Below the pieces are notes generated by a model. It was not told the DNA's origin. It saw only the letters and a list, made by a program, of their open reading frames with translations, and did not search any database. From Palsa-1447 sp964509885 (GTDB taxonomy: Bacteria > Verrucomicrobiota > Verrucomicrobiia > Opitutales > Opitutaceae), in the NCBI GenBank assembly GCA_964509885.1, contig CAZDZL010000017.1, forward strand, positions 3,312-67,311: DNA of 64,000 bases, written 5' to 3'. The position numbers were made by a program, and so were the translations under genes. Numbering within the stretch: the stretch's first letter is position 1; every line of letters begins with the position of its first letter. Of this stretch, positions 35,192 through 44,446 are shown in pieces.

Positions 35192-37801
35192 ATGACCCCG
35201 CGGCCGGCCAAACGAAAGCACCCCGTGCCCGAGAAACTCATCGCCCGCCGCGAATTCTTCAAGGCCTCCGCCGGCACGCTGGGCGCCATTGCCGCAGGGG
35301 CCGCGCTCTCCAGGGCCGCCGACGCCCCGCGCGCGCCCGAGGCGCCGGCCCCGAGGGGGCCCGACTCGACATACACGGGCGAGCACCTCGACCAGGTGGC
35401 CTTCCCGATGGGGGGCATCGGGGCGGGGATGATCTGCCTCGAGGGCTCGGGCGCCCTCACGAACGTCTCGGTGCGCAACCGCCCGAGGGTCCAGAACGAG
35501 CCCGGGCTCTTCGCGGCCATCTCGATCGGCGGCCCGCAGAAGGTCGCGCGCGTGGTCGAGGGACCCGTGCCGAAGTGGAAGCTCTACGAGCGCAAGCACG
35601 CGTGCAGCGGTTCGGCGCCGATGGGAGCCGGGCTGCCCCGCTTCAAGAAGGCGACCTTCCGCGCGCACTTCCCGTTCGCGCGGGTCGAGCTCGAGGACGC
35701 CTCCCTTCCCCTCTCCGCGAGGATCACCGGGTGGAGCCCGTTCGAGCCGGGGGACGCCGACGCCTCCAGCCTTCCCGTCGCCGGGATCGAGTACACCTTC
35801 ACGCACAACGGCCACGAGGAGCTCGACGCCGTGTTCTCGTTCAACGCGAGGAACTTCCTGCCGGCTCTCATGGAGGAGTGGAACGGCGGCCCGGAGCCGG
35901 AGCGCGGGGCTCGGCGCATCCCGGGAGGCCTCGTCCTCTTCGGCGGGGCGTGGCCGGCCAAGGGCGAGGAGGACGCGTGGTTCTCCGCGGCGGTGGACGA
36001 CCCCGCGGTGAAGGTGAACCTCGCCTGGTTCCGGGGCCAGTGGTTCGACCCGCTGACCATGGCGTGGCGCGACGTGGAGCAGGGGGCCGCCTACGACCGC
36101 GACGTCCCCGCCGACGGCAGGCAGCCGAGCGGCGCCTCCCTCTTCGTGCCGTTCCACCTGCTCCCGGGCGCGAGCAAGACGATCCGCCTGCGGCTCGCCT
36201 GGTACTCGCCGAGCACCCGGATCCGCAAGGCACTGCCGGATCCGGCGGCGCCCGGCAAGCCGTCCGACTACTACCAGCCGTGGTACGGGGGCCGCTTCGC
36301 CAGCATCGACGAGCTCTCGGCCCACTGGGCCGAGCACTACATGGACCTGCGTCGCCGCACCGAGCGCTTCTCGGACTGCTTCTTTGACACGACGCTCCCC
36401 CCCGAGGCGGTCGAGGCGGCCGCCGCCAACCTCGGCATCCTGAAGTCGCCCACGGTGCTCCGACAGGCCGACGGGCGCTTTTACGGGTGGGAGGGCTGCG
36501 ACGAGGACGACGCCCAGGGCGAGGGCACGTGCACGCACGTCTGGAACTACGCGCAGGCGGTCGCCCACCTCTTCCCCTCGCTCGAGCGCACGCTGCGCGA
36601 GACCGAGTTCGGGCCGGGCCAGAACGAGGAGGGCCACCAGAACTTCCGGGTGGCGCTGCCGATCCAGCCGTCGGCCCACGACTTCTTCGCGGCCGCCGAC
36701 GGCCAGCTGGGCGGCATCATCAAGGTCCACCGCGAGTGGCGCATCAGCGGCGACACGGCCTGGCTGCGCGGGCTCTGGCCCAAGGTGAGGACGAGCCTCG
36801 ACTACTGCATCCGCACCTGGGACCCGGGGCGCAAGGGCCTTCCCGAGGAGCCGCAGCACAACACCTACGACATCGAGTTCTGGGGGCCGAACGGGATGAT
36901 CTCCAGCTTCTACGTGGGCGCCCTGCGGGCCGCCGCCGACATGGGGCGCGCGCTCGGGGACGACGTCTCGGGCTACGAGGAGCTGCACGCCCGGGCGGTC
37001 TCGAGGATGGGCGCGGAGCTCTACAACGGGGAATACTTCGTGCAGCGGGTCGAGTGGAAGGGACTCAGGGCGTCGCCCGGCGAGGACAGCAAGTCCTACG
37101 GCGGGGCGTATTCCCGGGAGGCGACCGACCTCATGCAGCGCGAGGGGCCGAAGTACCAGTACGGGACCGGCTGCCTCTCGGACGGGGTCCTCGGCTCCTG
37201 GCTCGCCCTCGTCTGCGGCGTGGGCCAGGTGCTCGACCCGGAGAAGGTGCGCAGCCACCTGGCCGCCGTCCACCGCCACAACTTCAAGGCCGACCTCTCC
37301 GAGCATGCCAACCCGCAGCGCCCGACCTACGCCAACGGGAGCGAGGGCGGCCTCCTGCTCTGCTCGTGGCCGAGGGGGGGCATGCCCGCCCTGCCCTTCG
37401 TGTATTCCAACGAGGTGTGGACCGGGATCGAGTACCAGGCGGCCTCGCACATGATCATGATGGGCCTGCCGGGCGAGGGCCTGGAGATCGTGCGCGCCTG
37501 CCGGGCGCGCTACGACGGCAAGGCGCGCAACCCCTTCGACGAGTACGAGTGGGGCCACTGGTACGCGCGCGCCATGGCGTCGTACGCCCTCCTCCAGGCC
37601 CTCGGCGGCGCGCGCTACGACGCCGTCGACGGCGTGCTGCACCTGCAGCCCGCCCTCCGGGGCGACTACCGCTGCTTCCTGTCGACGGCCACCGGCTACG
37701 GCACGGTGGGCGTCCTCAACGGCAAGCCCTTCGTCCAGGCCGTCTCGGGGAAGATCGAGCCCCGCGAGATCCGCTACGTGCCGGCCCCGGCCAGCGCCTG
37801 A
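35192..37801 (+). CDS. GH116-family glycoside hydrolase (GBA2-like)
   Basis: 869 aa. A Tat-like leader (ARREFFKASAGTLGAIAAG) points to export in folded form. Family features are FPMGGIGAGMICLEGSGAL at the start of the N-terminal domain. The (alpha/alpha)6 domain carries GTCTHVWNYAQAVAHLFP, NTYDIEFWGPNGMISSFY and GTGCLSDGVLGSWLAL. GH116 enzymes are retaining beta-glucosidases, beta-xylosidases or glucosylceramidases. Adjacent GH172 and GH2 enzymes suggest joint degradation of a decorated glycan. ATG start 35192; GTG 35225 is a second possibility. Confidence 0.9.
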   Translation: MTPRPAKRKHPVPEKLIARREFFKASAGTLGAIAAGAALSRAADAPRAPEAPAPRGPDSTYTGEHLDQVAFPMGGIGAGMICLEGSGALTNVSVRNRPRVQNEPGLFAAISIGGPQKVARVVEGPVPKWKLYERKHACSGSAPMGAGLPRFKKATFRAHFPFARVELEDASLPLSARITGWSPFEPGDADASSLPVAGIEYTFTHNGHEELDAVFSFNARNFLPALMEEWNGGPEPERGARRIPGGLVLFGGAWPAKGEEDAWFSAAVDDPAVKVNLAWFRGQWFDPLTMAWRDVEQGAAYDRDVPADGRQPSGASLFVPFHLLPGASKTIRLRLAWYSPSTRIRKALPDPAAPGKPSDYYQPWYGGRFASIDELSAHWAEHYMDLRRRTERFSDCFFDTTLPPEAVEAAAANLGILKSPTVLRQADGRFYGWEGCDEDDAQGEGTCTHVWNYAQAVAHLFPSLERTLRETEFGPGQNEEGHQNFRVALPIQPSAHDFFAAADGQLGGIIKVHREWRISGDTAWLRGLWPKVRTSLDYCIRTWDPGRKGLPEEPQHNTYDIEFWGPNGMISSFYVGALRAAADMGRALGDDVSGYEELHARAVSRMGAELYNGEYFVQRVEWKGLRASPGEDSKSYGGAYSREATDLMQREGPKYQYGTGCLSDGVLGSWLALVCGVGQVLDPEKVRSHLAAVHRHNFKADLSEHANPQRPTYANGSEGGLLLCSWPRGGMPALPFVYSNEVWTGIEYQAASHMIMMGLPGEGLEIVRACRARYDGKARNPFDEYEWGHWYARAMASYALLQALGGARYDAVDGVLHLQPALRGDYRCFLSTATGYGTVGVLNGKPFVQAVSGKIEPREIRYVPAPASA

Positions 37802-37810
37802 TGGCGATCC

Positions 37811-37841
37811 TGAGCGATTTGAGCGATTGAGATCATTTCAA
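37811..37841 (+). promoter_or_regulatory. Tandem repeats before the DeoR-type regulator gene
   Basis: TGAGCGATT occurs twice head to tail (37811-37819 and 37820-37828), followed by the partial copy TGAGATCATT (37829-37838). The last part also forms TTGA-N7-TCAA. DeoR-family repressors often bind short tandem repeats near their own promoter, so this is a candidate autoregulatory operator. Confidence 0.45.
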
Positions 37842-37877
37842 TTGCCTCCGGCCGCCGCCCCGCGCTAGGCCTAGGGG

Positions 37878-38645
37878 ATGCTCGCCCCGGAAAGGCATCG
37901 CCAGATCTTGAGGCTCCTCTCGGAGCGCGGCCGCCTGACCGCGTCCGAGATCCGGTCGCGGCTCGGGGTGTCGGCGGCGACCGCGAGGCGGGACTTCACC
38001 GACATCGCCGGCGCCGGGCTCGCGATGCGCACCCGGGGCGCGCTCCTGCCACACGACTTCTCGCTGGTCGAGCCGCCCTACAGCCGCAAGACCCACCGCG
38101 CGGTGAACGCCAAGGTGCGCCTGGGCCTGGCGGCCGCGGCGCTGGTCCCCGAGGAGGGAACGGTATTCGTCGACGCCGGGACGACGTGCCTCGAGGCCGG
38201 GAGGGCCCTCCTCGGCCGCCCGGCCCTGCGCATCTACACGAACTCCGTGCCCCTCCTCGCCCTTGCGGGCGAGTCCCGCGCCACGCTGAGCGCGGTCGGC
38301 GGCGAGGTGCGCCCCATGAGCCTGGCGATGACGGGGGCCCTCGCGCAGGGCTGGCTCCAGAACCTGCGCTTCGACGCCGCGGTCGTGGGCGCCTCGGGCC
38401 TCGACGCCTCCGCCGGGGCCTCGACGACGGAGGTCGCCGAGGCCGCCGTGAAGACCGAGGTGCTGCGCCGCTCCCGCAGGCGCATCCTTGTCGCGCACGC
38501 GGAAAAGTGGGGCCGGCCTTCGGCGCTGCGCTTCGCCCCCTGGGACGCCTTCACGGACTTCGTCACGGACCGGGCCCTGTCCAGGGACGACCGGGCCCTC
38601 CTCAACCGGGCGCGCGTGCGCGTCCACAGCCCCTCCGCCCGATGA
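37878..38645 (+). CDS. DeoR-family transcriptional regulator
   Basis: 255 aa. N-terminal helix-turn-helix (RHRQILRLLSERGRLTASEI and LGVSAATARRDF, about residues 6-40) and a C-terminal sugar-phosphate-sensing DeoRC domain (GTVFVDAGTTCLEAGRAL, VGGEVRPMSLAMTG, VGASGLDASAGASTTE). Such repressors are usually relieved by a phosphorylated sugar intermediate. It starts the tightly packed part of the operon; its TGA overlaps the aldolase ATG (ATGA). Likely controls this cluster. Confidence 0.93.
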   Translation: MLAPERHRQILRLLSERGRLTASEIRSRLGVSAATARRDFTDIAGAGLAMRTRGALLPHDFSLVEPPYSRKTHRAVNAKVRLGLAAAALVPEEGTVFVDAGTTCLEAGRALLGRPALRIYTNSVPLLALAGESRATLSAVGGEVRPMSLAMTGALAQGWLQNLRFDAAVVGASGLDASAGASTTEVAEAAVKTEVLRRSRRRILVAHAEKWGRPSALRFAPWDAFTDFVTDRALSRDDRALLNRARVRVHSPSAR

Positions 38646-39472
38646 AATCCGCGCGCCTGAACCGCCTCTTCAACCCCCGCTCCGGCCGCTGCCTCGACGT
38701 CGCGATCGACCACGGGTTCTTCAACGAGGCGTCATTCCTGGGAGGGATCGAGGACATGCCGGCGGCCGTCGCGACCCTCGCCGCCGCGGGCCCGGACGCG
38801 ATCCAGCTCACGGTCGGCCAGGCGCACCACCTGCAGGCGCTGCCCGTGCGCGGCAAGCCCGCCCTCGTCCTGCGCACCGACGTCGCCAATGTCTACGGAA
38901 GGCGGCTGCCGGGCGTCCTCTTCTCGCGGATGATCGGCGACGCCGTCCTGCAGGCCGTCCGCCTCGACGCGGCGTGCGTCGTCGTCAACCTCTTCAGCAT
39001 CCCCGACCAGCCCGGGCTCGCCGACCAGTGCCTCCAGAACATCCTCGCCCTGAAGCCCGAGTGCGACCGCTTCGGGATGCCGCTCATGGTGGAGCCGCTC
39101 GTATTCAGGCCGAACGAGAAGGCGGGGGGCTACATGGTTGACGGCGACCCGGACAAGATCATCCCGCTGGTGAGGCAGGCTGCGGAACTCGGCGCCGACA
39201 TCATCAAGGCCGACCCCACCGACGACGTGTCGGCCTACTCCGGGGTTGTCCGGGTGGCCGGCGGGGTGCCGGTCCTTGTGCGCGGAGGCGGCAGGGCGCC
39301 CGAGGGAGAGATCCTCGAGCGCACCGCCGCGCTCCTCGCCCAGGGCGCCCGCGGGATCGTCTACGGGCGCAACATCATCCAGCACCCGAGCCCCGCTAAG
39401 ATCACCCGGGCGCTGATGGCGGTGGTCCACGACGGGGCCACGCCCGGACAGGCGCTGGCCCTCCTCGCATGA
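38642..39472 (+). CDS. DhnA-type class I aldolase
   Basis: 276 aa TIM-barrel protein of the FbaB/DhnA/LsrF class. Motifs are CLDVAIDHGFFN, QLTVGQAHHLQ, VEPLVFRPNEKAGGY and IIKADPTDDVSAY with the probable Schiff-base lysine in IIKADP. The phosphate-binding glycine region is VLVRGGGRAPEGE. In this cluster it probably splits a ketose phosphate made by the PfkB kinase. ATGA overlaps link it to the genes on both sides. Confidence 0.85.
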   Translation: MKSARLNRLFNPRSGRCLDVAIDHGFFNEASFLGGIEDMPAAVATLAAAGPDAIQLTVGQAHHLQALPVRGKPALVLRTDVANVYGRRLPGVLFSRMIGDAVLQAVRLDAACVVVNLFSIPDQPGLADQCLQNILALKPECDRFGMPLMVEPLVFRPNEKAGGYMVDGDPDKIIPLVRQAAELGADIIKADPTDDVSAYSGVVRVAGGVPVLVRGGGRAPEGEILERTAALLAQGARGIVYGRNIIQHPSPAKITRALMAVVHDGATPGQALALLA

Positions 39473-40608
39473 ACGCTCCCCACCCCAGCGCCCCCGTCCG
39501 CGTCGGCGTCATCGGCGCCGGTCTCATGGGCCGCGAGGTCGCAAGCGCCTTCGGCCGGTGGTTCGCGCTCCTCGACTGCCCGGTGCGCCCGGAGCTGACG
39601 GCGGTCTGCGACGTCAATCCCGCCGCGCTCGAGTGGTTCCGCCAGGTGCCGACCGTGAGGCACTTCGACGGCGACCACCGCACCCTGCTCGCGCGGCCCG
39701 ACGTGGACCTTGTCTACGTCGCGGTCCCCCACGACCGCCACGAGGCCATCTACCTGGACGCCCTGCGCGCCGGCAAGGACCTCTTCGCGGAGAAGCCCTT
39801 CGGCGTCGACCTCGCCGCGGCGCGGCGCATCCGCGCAGAGGCCGCGGGCCTCGGGCGCTTCGTGCGCGTGTCCTCGGAGTTCCCGTTCCTGCCGGGGGCG
39901 CGGCGCGCGCACGCCCTCGCGGCGTCGGGCGCGCTCGGCCGCCTGATCGACATCCGCTGCTCCTTCCTGCACTCGAGCGACCTGGATCCCGCAAAGCCCA
40001 TCAGCTGGAAGCGCCAGAGCCTGCACTGCGGCGAGGCCGGCGTCATGAACGACCTCGGCCTTCACGTCGCCCATCTGCCCCTGCGGCTCGGCTGGCGGCC
40101 CTCGAGCCTCCACGCGAGCCTGCAGAAGGTCTACCGCACGCGCCCCGACGCCAGCGGCGCCGCGGTGCCCTGCGACACCTGGGACAATGCGGTGCTCCAC
40201 GCGACCGTGGACCTCGCAGGCGAGCCGGTCCCGATGACGCTCGAGATGAAGCGGATGGCACCGACGGAGACCAACACGTGGATCTTCGAGGCCCTGGGGA
40301 CCGACCGGGGCGTGCGCTACTCGACCAAGGAGCCGAAGACGCTCTGGACCTACGTGCGCGACAAGGAGCAGTCCTGGCAGAAGACCGACCTCGGGTTCGA
40401 CATGGCGTTCCGGACCATCACGGGCGGCGTCTTCGAGCCGGGGTTCCCCGACCTGCTGATGCAGATGTGGGCCGCGTTCCTCTGCGAGCGCGCCGGGCTC
40501 CTCGGGGGCCGCTTCGGCTGCGCGACCCCCGACGAGGCCGTCGCCCAGCATGAGATGTGGGCCGCGGCGCTCGAGAGCCACCGAGACCAGACCGTGGTGG
40601 CCCTCTGA
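39469..40608 (+). CDS. Gfo/Idh/MocA-family oxidoreductase
   Basis: 379 aa NAD(P)-dependent sugar oxidoreductase. Rossmann motif VGVIGAGLMGREV (about residues 12-24), then VYVAVPHDRHEAIYLDAL and the EKPFGVD signature. The C-terminal domain includes CGEAGVMNDLGLHVAHLPL. Substrate unknown; likely an inositol- or hexose-type sugar processed in the same pathway. ATG overlaps the aldolase stop. Confidence 0.9.
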   Translation: MNAPHPSAPVRVGVIGAGLMGREVASAFGRWFALLDCPVRPELTAVCDVNPAALEWFRQVPTVRHFDGDHRTLLARPDVDLVYVAVPHDRHEAIYLDALRAGKDLFAEKPFGVDLAAARRIRAEAAGLGRFVRVSSEFPFLPGARRAHALAASGALGRLIDIRCSFLHSSDLDPAKPISWKRQSLHCGEAGVMNDLGLHVAHLPLRLGWRPSSLHASLQKVYRTRPDASGAAVPCDTWDNAVLHATVDLAGEPVPMTLEMKRMAPTETNTWIFEALGTDRGVRYSTKEPKTLWTYVRDKEQSWQKTDLGFDMAFRTITGGVFEPGFPDLLMQMWAAFLCERAGLLGGRFGCATPDEAVAQHEMWAAALESHRDQTVVAL

Positions 40609-40620
40609 CGTGACCTTCCG

Positions 40621-41193
40621 ATGAAGCGCTCCGCCATCAACAAGGCCCACAGGGACGCCCTGACCTGCTTCGCCCGGCACCACTGGGCGCTGCCGCCGGC
40701 TCCCCGCTGGGACATCACCGACTTCGGGCTCGGAGACTTCGAGCGCAACGGGCTCGTGCTCGTGAACCTGTCGGAGGAGCCCGAGTACACGGAGAAGCTC
40801 ATGTACGCCCGGCGCGGCCAGGCGACGCCCGCCCACACGCACGCCCGCAAGAAGGAGGACATCGTCTGCCGCGCGGGCGAGCTGACCCTCAGGCTTTGGC
40901 CCGTGAGGCCGTCCCCCGGCGCGGCCATGCCCGGGGAATGCCGGGTGCGGATCGACGGCGTCACGGTCGCCGTCCGCCCAGGCGCGGACCTTGTCCTTGC
41001 GGCGGGCTCACGCGCGACGCTGGCCCCGGGGACCTGGCACGCCTTCTGGCCCTCGTCGGACGAGTGCATCATCGGCGAGGTCTCGACGGCCAACGACGAC
41101 CTCCATGACAACTTCTTCGCGGACCCCGCGGTCGGGCGGTTCCCCGGCATAGACGAGGACGAGCCGCCGGCCGTCCGGCTCCTGCGCGACTGA
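40621..41193 (+). CDS. D-lyxose/D-mannose isomerase-like cupin
   Basis: 190 aa single-domain cupin. The metal-binding pattern is PAHTHARKKEDIVCRAGE, with a later His in PGTWHAFWP, as in the D-lyxose ketol-isomerase family. Related enzymes interconvert D-lyxose and D-xylulose and often D-mannose and D-fructose. With the GH2 beta-mannosidase-like enzyme, PfkB kinase and aldolase next to it, a mannose-to-fructose step is plausible but unproven. It begins 12 bases after the oxidoreductase stop. Confidence 0.8.
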   Translation: MKRSAINKAHRDALTCFARHHWALPPAPRWDITDFGLGDFERNGLVLVNLSEEPEYTEKLMYARRGQATPAHTHARKKEDIVCRAGELTLRLWPVRPSPGAAMPGECRVRIDGVTVAVRPGADLVLAAGSRATLAPGTWHAFWPSSDECIIGEVSTANDDLHDNFFADPAVGRFPGIDEDEPPAVRLLRD

Positions 41194-41197
41194 CGCC

Positions 41198-42211
41198 ATG
41201 CGCACGGGAATAACAGCCGGCGGCAACTGGATCCGCGACCACGTGAAGATGGTCGACGCCTGGCCCGTCCAGGACGGGCTCGCCAACATCCTCGGGCGCA
41301 CCGACAGCAACGGAGGGGGACCCTACAACCTGCTGAAGGACCTGGCCCGGCTCGGCGCGCCGTTCCCCCTGGCGGGAATCGGCCTCGTGGGGGACGACGC
41401 CGACGGCCGCGCCATCCTGGCGGACTGCAGGGAGTCCGGGATCGACGCCTCGCGCCTCAGGGCGATCCCCGGGGCCTGCACGAGCTACACCGACGTCATG
41501 GCCGTTCGCGGGACGACGCGGCGCACGTTCTTCCACGACCGTGGGGCGAACGCGCACCTCGGCCCCGAGCAGTTCGACTTCACCGGGACAGGGGCGCGCA
41601 TCTTCTACCTCGGCTACCTGCTCCTGCTCGACAGGCTCGACGCGCCCGGGACCGACGGGGCGCCCCGGGCGAGGGACGTGCTCCGGCGCGCGCGCGACGC
41701 GGGCCTCGTGACCGCGCTCGACTGCGTGAGCGCGGCCTCCAACCACTTCCGCGCCACGGTCGCGCCGGTCCTGCCCGAGGTGGATGTCCTCTTCGTGAAC
41801 GACTACGAGGCGGAGCAGATCGCCAAGATATCCGTCGGGCGAGGGCCCTCCCTCGAGCGGCGCGCGGTCGAGGTCGCGACCCGGGCCCTGGTCGGCTTCG
41901 GCGTCCGCTCCTGGGCCGTGGTCCATTTCCCGGAGGGGGCGTGCGCCTGCTCGGGCAGCGGCGAGGTCGTCTGGCAACCCGCGGTGCGCATGCCCCAGGG
42001 GCTTATCGCAAACTCGGTCGGGGCCGGCGACGCGCTTGCCGCGGGGGTCCTCTACGGCCTCCACGAGGGCTGGCCCATGGCGCGCGCGCTCGAGCTCGGC
42101 GCGTGCTCCGCGGCTGCCTCGCTCCTGCACCACACGTGCTCCGGAGGGGTGCTCCCGGCGGCCGAGTGCCTGGCGTTCGGCCGCGGCCAAGGATTCGCCG
42201 CCTTCCGATGA
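41198..42211 (+). CDS. PfkB-family carbohydrate kinase
   Basis: 337 aa ribokinase-fold sugar kinase. The N-terminal GGGPYNLLKDLARLG and the C-terminal anion-hole/catalytic motif IANSVGAGDALAAGVLYG (GAGD with the catalytic Asp) are clear. Likely phosphorylates the ketose produced by the neighbouring isomerase before aldol cleavage. It starts 4 bases after the isomerase stop. Its TGA is embedded in the ATGATG start of the GH2 gene. Confidence 0.9.
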   Translation: MRTGITAGGNWIRDHVKMVDAWPVQDGLANILGRTDSNGGGPYNLLKDLARLGAPFPLAGIGLVGDDADGRAILADCRESGIDASRLRAIPGACTSYTDVMAVRGTTRRTFFHDRGANAHLGPEQFDFTGTGARIFYLGYLLLLDRLDAPGTDGAPRARDVLRRARDAGLVTALDCVSAASNHFRATVAPVLPEVDVLFVNDYEAEQIAKISVGRGPSLERRAVEVATRALVGFGVRSWAVVHFPEGACACSGSGEVVWQPAVRMPQGLIANSVGAGDALAAGVLYGLHEGWPMARALELGACSAAASLLHHTCSGGVLPAAECLAFGRGQGFAAFR

Positions 42212-44379
42212 TGCGATCCGGGGCGAGCGCCGCGCATCCGGGCTGGCGCCGCATCGCGCCGGAGTGGCGCCTGTCCCGCCTCGAGCGCAGGGACGCAGCG
42301 CCCGAAGGCTGGGTGCCCGCCACGGTTCCCGGCGCCGTCCAGCTCGACTGGGCCCGCGCCCACCGCCTGGGCGACCCGGCCTTCGGCGAGAATTTCCGGG
42401 CCTACGACGGCCTCGAGGATTTCCACTGGCTCTACAGCGCCCGGGTCCCCGAGGTGGCGCTCGAGGGGGGCGAGCAGCTGGTCTTCGCCTGCGGCGGGGT
42501 CGACTACGCCTGCGAGGTGCGCCTCGGCGGCAGGGCCGTCCTCGCGCACGAGGGCCTGTTCTCGGGCTTCGACGTGGACCTCTCGGGATGCCCCGCCGGG
42601 ACGCAGCTCGAGATCCTCGTCCTGCCGGCGCCGAAGCGCGCCGGCGCGCGCGCGGACCGGTCGCAGGCCAGCGACTCGTGCAAGCCGGCCGTCAGCTACG
42701 GGTGGGACTGGCACCCGAGGCTGATCCCGCTCGGGCTTTGGTCCGCGGCCGACTTCGTCGTGCGCCCCGCGGCGCACCTGGGGCATGTCGACTTTGCCTA
42801 TGCGCTGAGCGCCGACCTCTCCCGCGCGGACATCACGGTCTCGGCCGAGGGCCCCGCACCGCTCAAGGGATGGAGGCTTCTCGACGCCGAGGACAGGGAG
42901 GTGGCTGGGGCCGGCGGGGCCCGGGCCTCGCTCGATCGCCCCAGGCTCTGGTGGACCCACGACCACGGCGAGCCGTACCTCTACACGCTGGAGGTGACCG
43001 CGCAGGGGGGCGACATCCTGCGCAGGCGGGTCGGGTTCAGGCGGGTGCGCCTCGTGATGGCCGAGGGGGCCTGGGCGGACCACGAGGGGTTTCCCAAGTC
43101 GAGGAGCCTGCCCCCGGTCACGGTTGAGTTGAACGGCCGCGTCATCTTCGCGAAGGGCTCGAACTGGGTGAGCGCGGACATATTCCCCGGCCGCATGACG
43201 GCGGCGACCCTGGGGCCGCTCGTTCGCCTGGCGAAGGAGGCGAACCTCAACCTGCTCCGGAGCTGGGGCGGCGGTGTCGTGAACCCGGAGCCCTTCTTCG
43301 ACGCGTGCGATGAGCTGGGCCTTCTCGTGTGGCAGGAATTCCCGCTGGCCTGCAACAACTACCCCGACGAGCCGGCCTACCTGCGCGTGCTTGACCAGGA
43401 ATCCCGGTCCATCATCCGCCGGCTTCGCCAGCATCCCTGCCTCGCCATCTGGGGCGGTGGAAACGAGCTCTTCAACTTCTGGTCGGGGATGACGGACCAG
43501 TCCCTTGCGCTGCGGCTGCTGAACCGCAACTGCTACGACCTCGACCCGTCGACACCCTTCATGCCCACGGCCCCGCTCGAGGGCATGGGCCACGGCGACT
43601 ACCGCTTCCGCGACGGCATGGGGCGCGAGGTGTATGAGATCTTCCAGAAGGCGAGCAACACGGCCTACTCCGAGTTCGGCTGCCCGGGGCCCTCGCCGGC
43701 GGACTACCTGGCGACGTTCATCCCCGAGGCCGAGCTGTGGCCGCCGCGCCCCGGCGCAAGCTGGGAGGCGCACCACGCGTTCGGGGCCTGGGAGGCCGAT
43801 CCGGAGTCGTGGCTCCTGCCGTCCACTCAGGAGCACTATTTCGGGCCGGCCCGGGACCTCGCGGAGTTTGTCAGGCGCGGCGACTGGCTCCAGGGCGCCG
43901 GCTACCAGGCGATATTCGAGGAGGCCCGCCGCCAGAAGCCGCGCTGCTCGATGGCGCTCAACTGGTGCCTCAACGAGCCCTGGCCCACGGCGGCGAACAA
44001 CTCGATCGTCAACTGGCCGGCGCGGCCGAAGCCGGCCTACCTCGCCGTGCAGGCGGCCTGCCGCCCGGTGCTGGCGAGCGCCCGGTTTGCAAAGTTCCAA
44101 TGGGCGGCCGGGGAGACGTTCCGCGCCGAGATATGGATACTCAACGACGCCGCCCTCGACCTTCCCGCCGGCGAGGTCGAGGTGGTGCTGGCCGCGGGCG
44201 GCTCGGCCGAGAGGCTGCTCCTGTGGTCCCACCCCGGGGCGAGCGCGGGCCGAAACCTGGCCGGCCCGGAGGTGCGCGTGGTCCTGCCCGCGTCGAAGGC
44301 CGGGGAGTTCGAGCTCGTCCTCAGGGCGGGGCCCGGGGACGCCTGGGGCTCGCGCTACCGTCTCAGCCTAAGGCCCTGA
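42208..44379 (+). CDS. GH2-family glycosidase, beta-mannosidase-like
   Basis: 723 aa, no signal peptide seen, so probably cytoplasmic. Domain order is jelly roll (PGAVQLDWARAHRLGDP, DGLEDFHWLYS), immunoglobulin-like domains and a TIM barrel. Barrel motifs are LLRSWGGGVVNPEPFFDACD, LGLLVWQEFPLACNNYP, WGGGNELFNFW (acid/base Glu after GGGN) and YSEFGCPGP (nucleophile Glu). The WQEFP and GGGNE patterns match exo-beta-mannosidases such as family GH2 MndA. Starts at ATGATG 42208, overlapping the kinase stop; the longer frame upstream is a shadow of the kinase. Confidence 0.9.
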   Translation: MMRSGASAAHPGWRRIAPEWRLSRLERRDAAPEGWVPATVPGAVQLDWARAHRLGDPAFGENFRAYDGLEDFHWLYSARVPEVALEGGEQLVFACGGVDYACEVRLGGRAVLAHEGLFSGFDVDLSGCPAGTQLEILVLPAPKRAGARADRSQASDSCKPAVSYGWDWHPRLIPLGLWSAADFVVRPAAHLGHVDFAYALSADLSRADITVSAEGPAPLKGWRLLDAEDREVAGAGGARASLDRPRLWWTHDHGEPYLYTLEVTAQGGDILRRRVGFRRVRLVMAEGAWADHEGFPKSRSLPPVTVELNGRVIFAKGSNWVSADIFPGRMTAATLGPLVRLAKEANLNLLRSWGGGVVNPEPFFDACDELGLLVWQEFPLACNNYPDEPAYLRVLDQESRSIIRRLRQHPCLAIWGGGNELFNFWSGMTDQSLALRLLNRNCYDLDPSTPFMPTAPLEGMGHGDYRFRDGMGREVYEIFQKASNTAYSEFGCPGPSPADYLATFIPEAELWPPRPGASWEAHHAFGAWEADPESWLLPSTQEHYFGPARDLAEFVRRGDWLQGAGYQAIFEEARRQKPRCSMALNWCLNEPWPTAANNSIVNWPARPKPAYLAVQAACRPVLASARFAKFQWAAGETFRAEIWILNDAALDLPAGEVEVVLAAGGSAERLLLWSHPGASAGRNLAGPEVRVVLPASKAGEFELVLRAGPGDAWGSRYRLSLRP

Positions 44380-44446
44380 GCGCCGCCCCGGCGAAAACCG
44401 GGGGCGACCTTTACACCGGGCCGCGGACGGATAAGGTTCAACCCCT

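Noticed and set aside
41941..42207. Long N-terminal extension of the GH2 enzyme
   Set aside because: It is the PfkB kinase gene read in another frame; the ATGATG at the kinase stop is the natural start.
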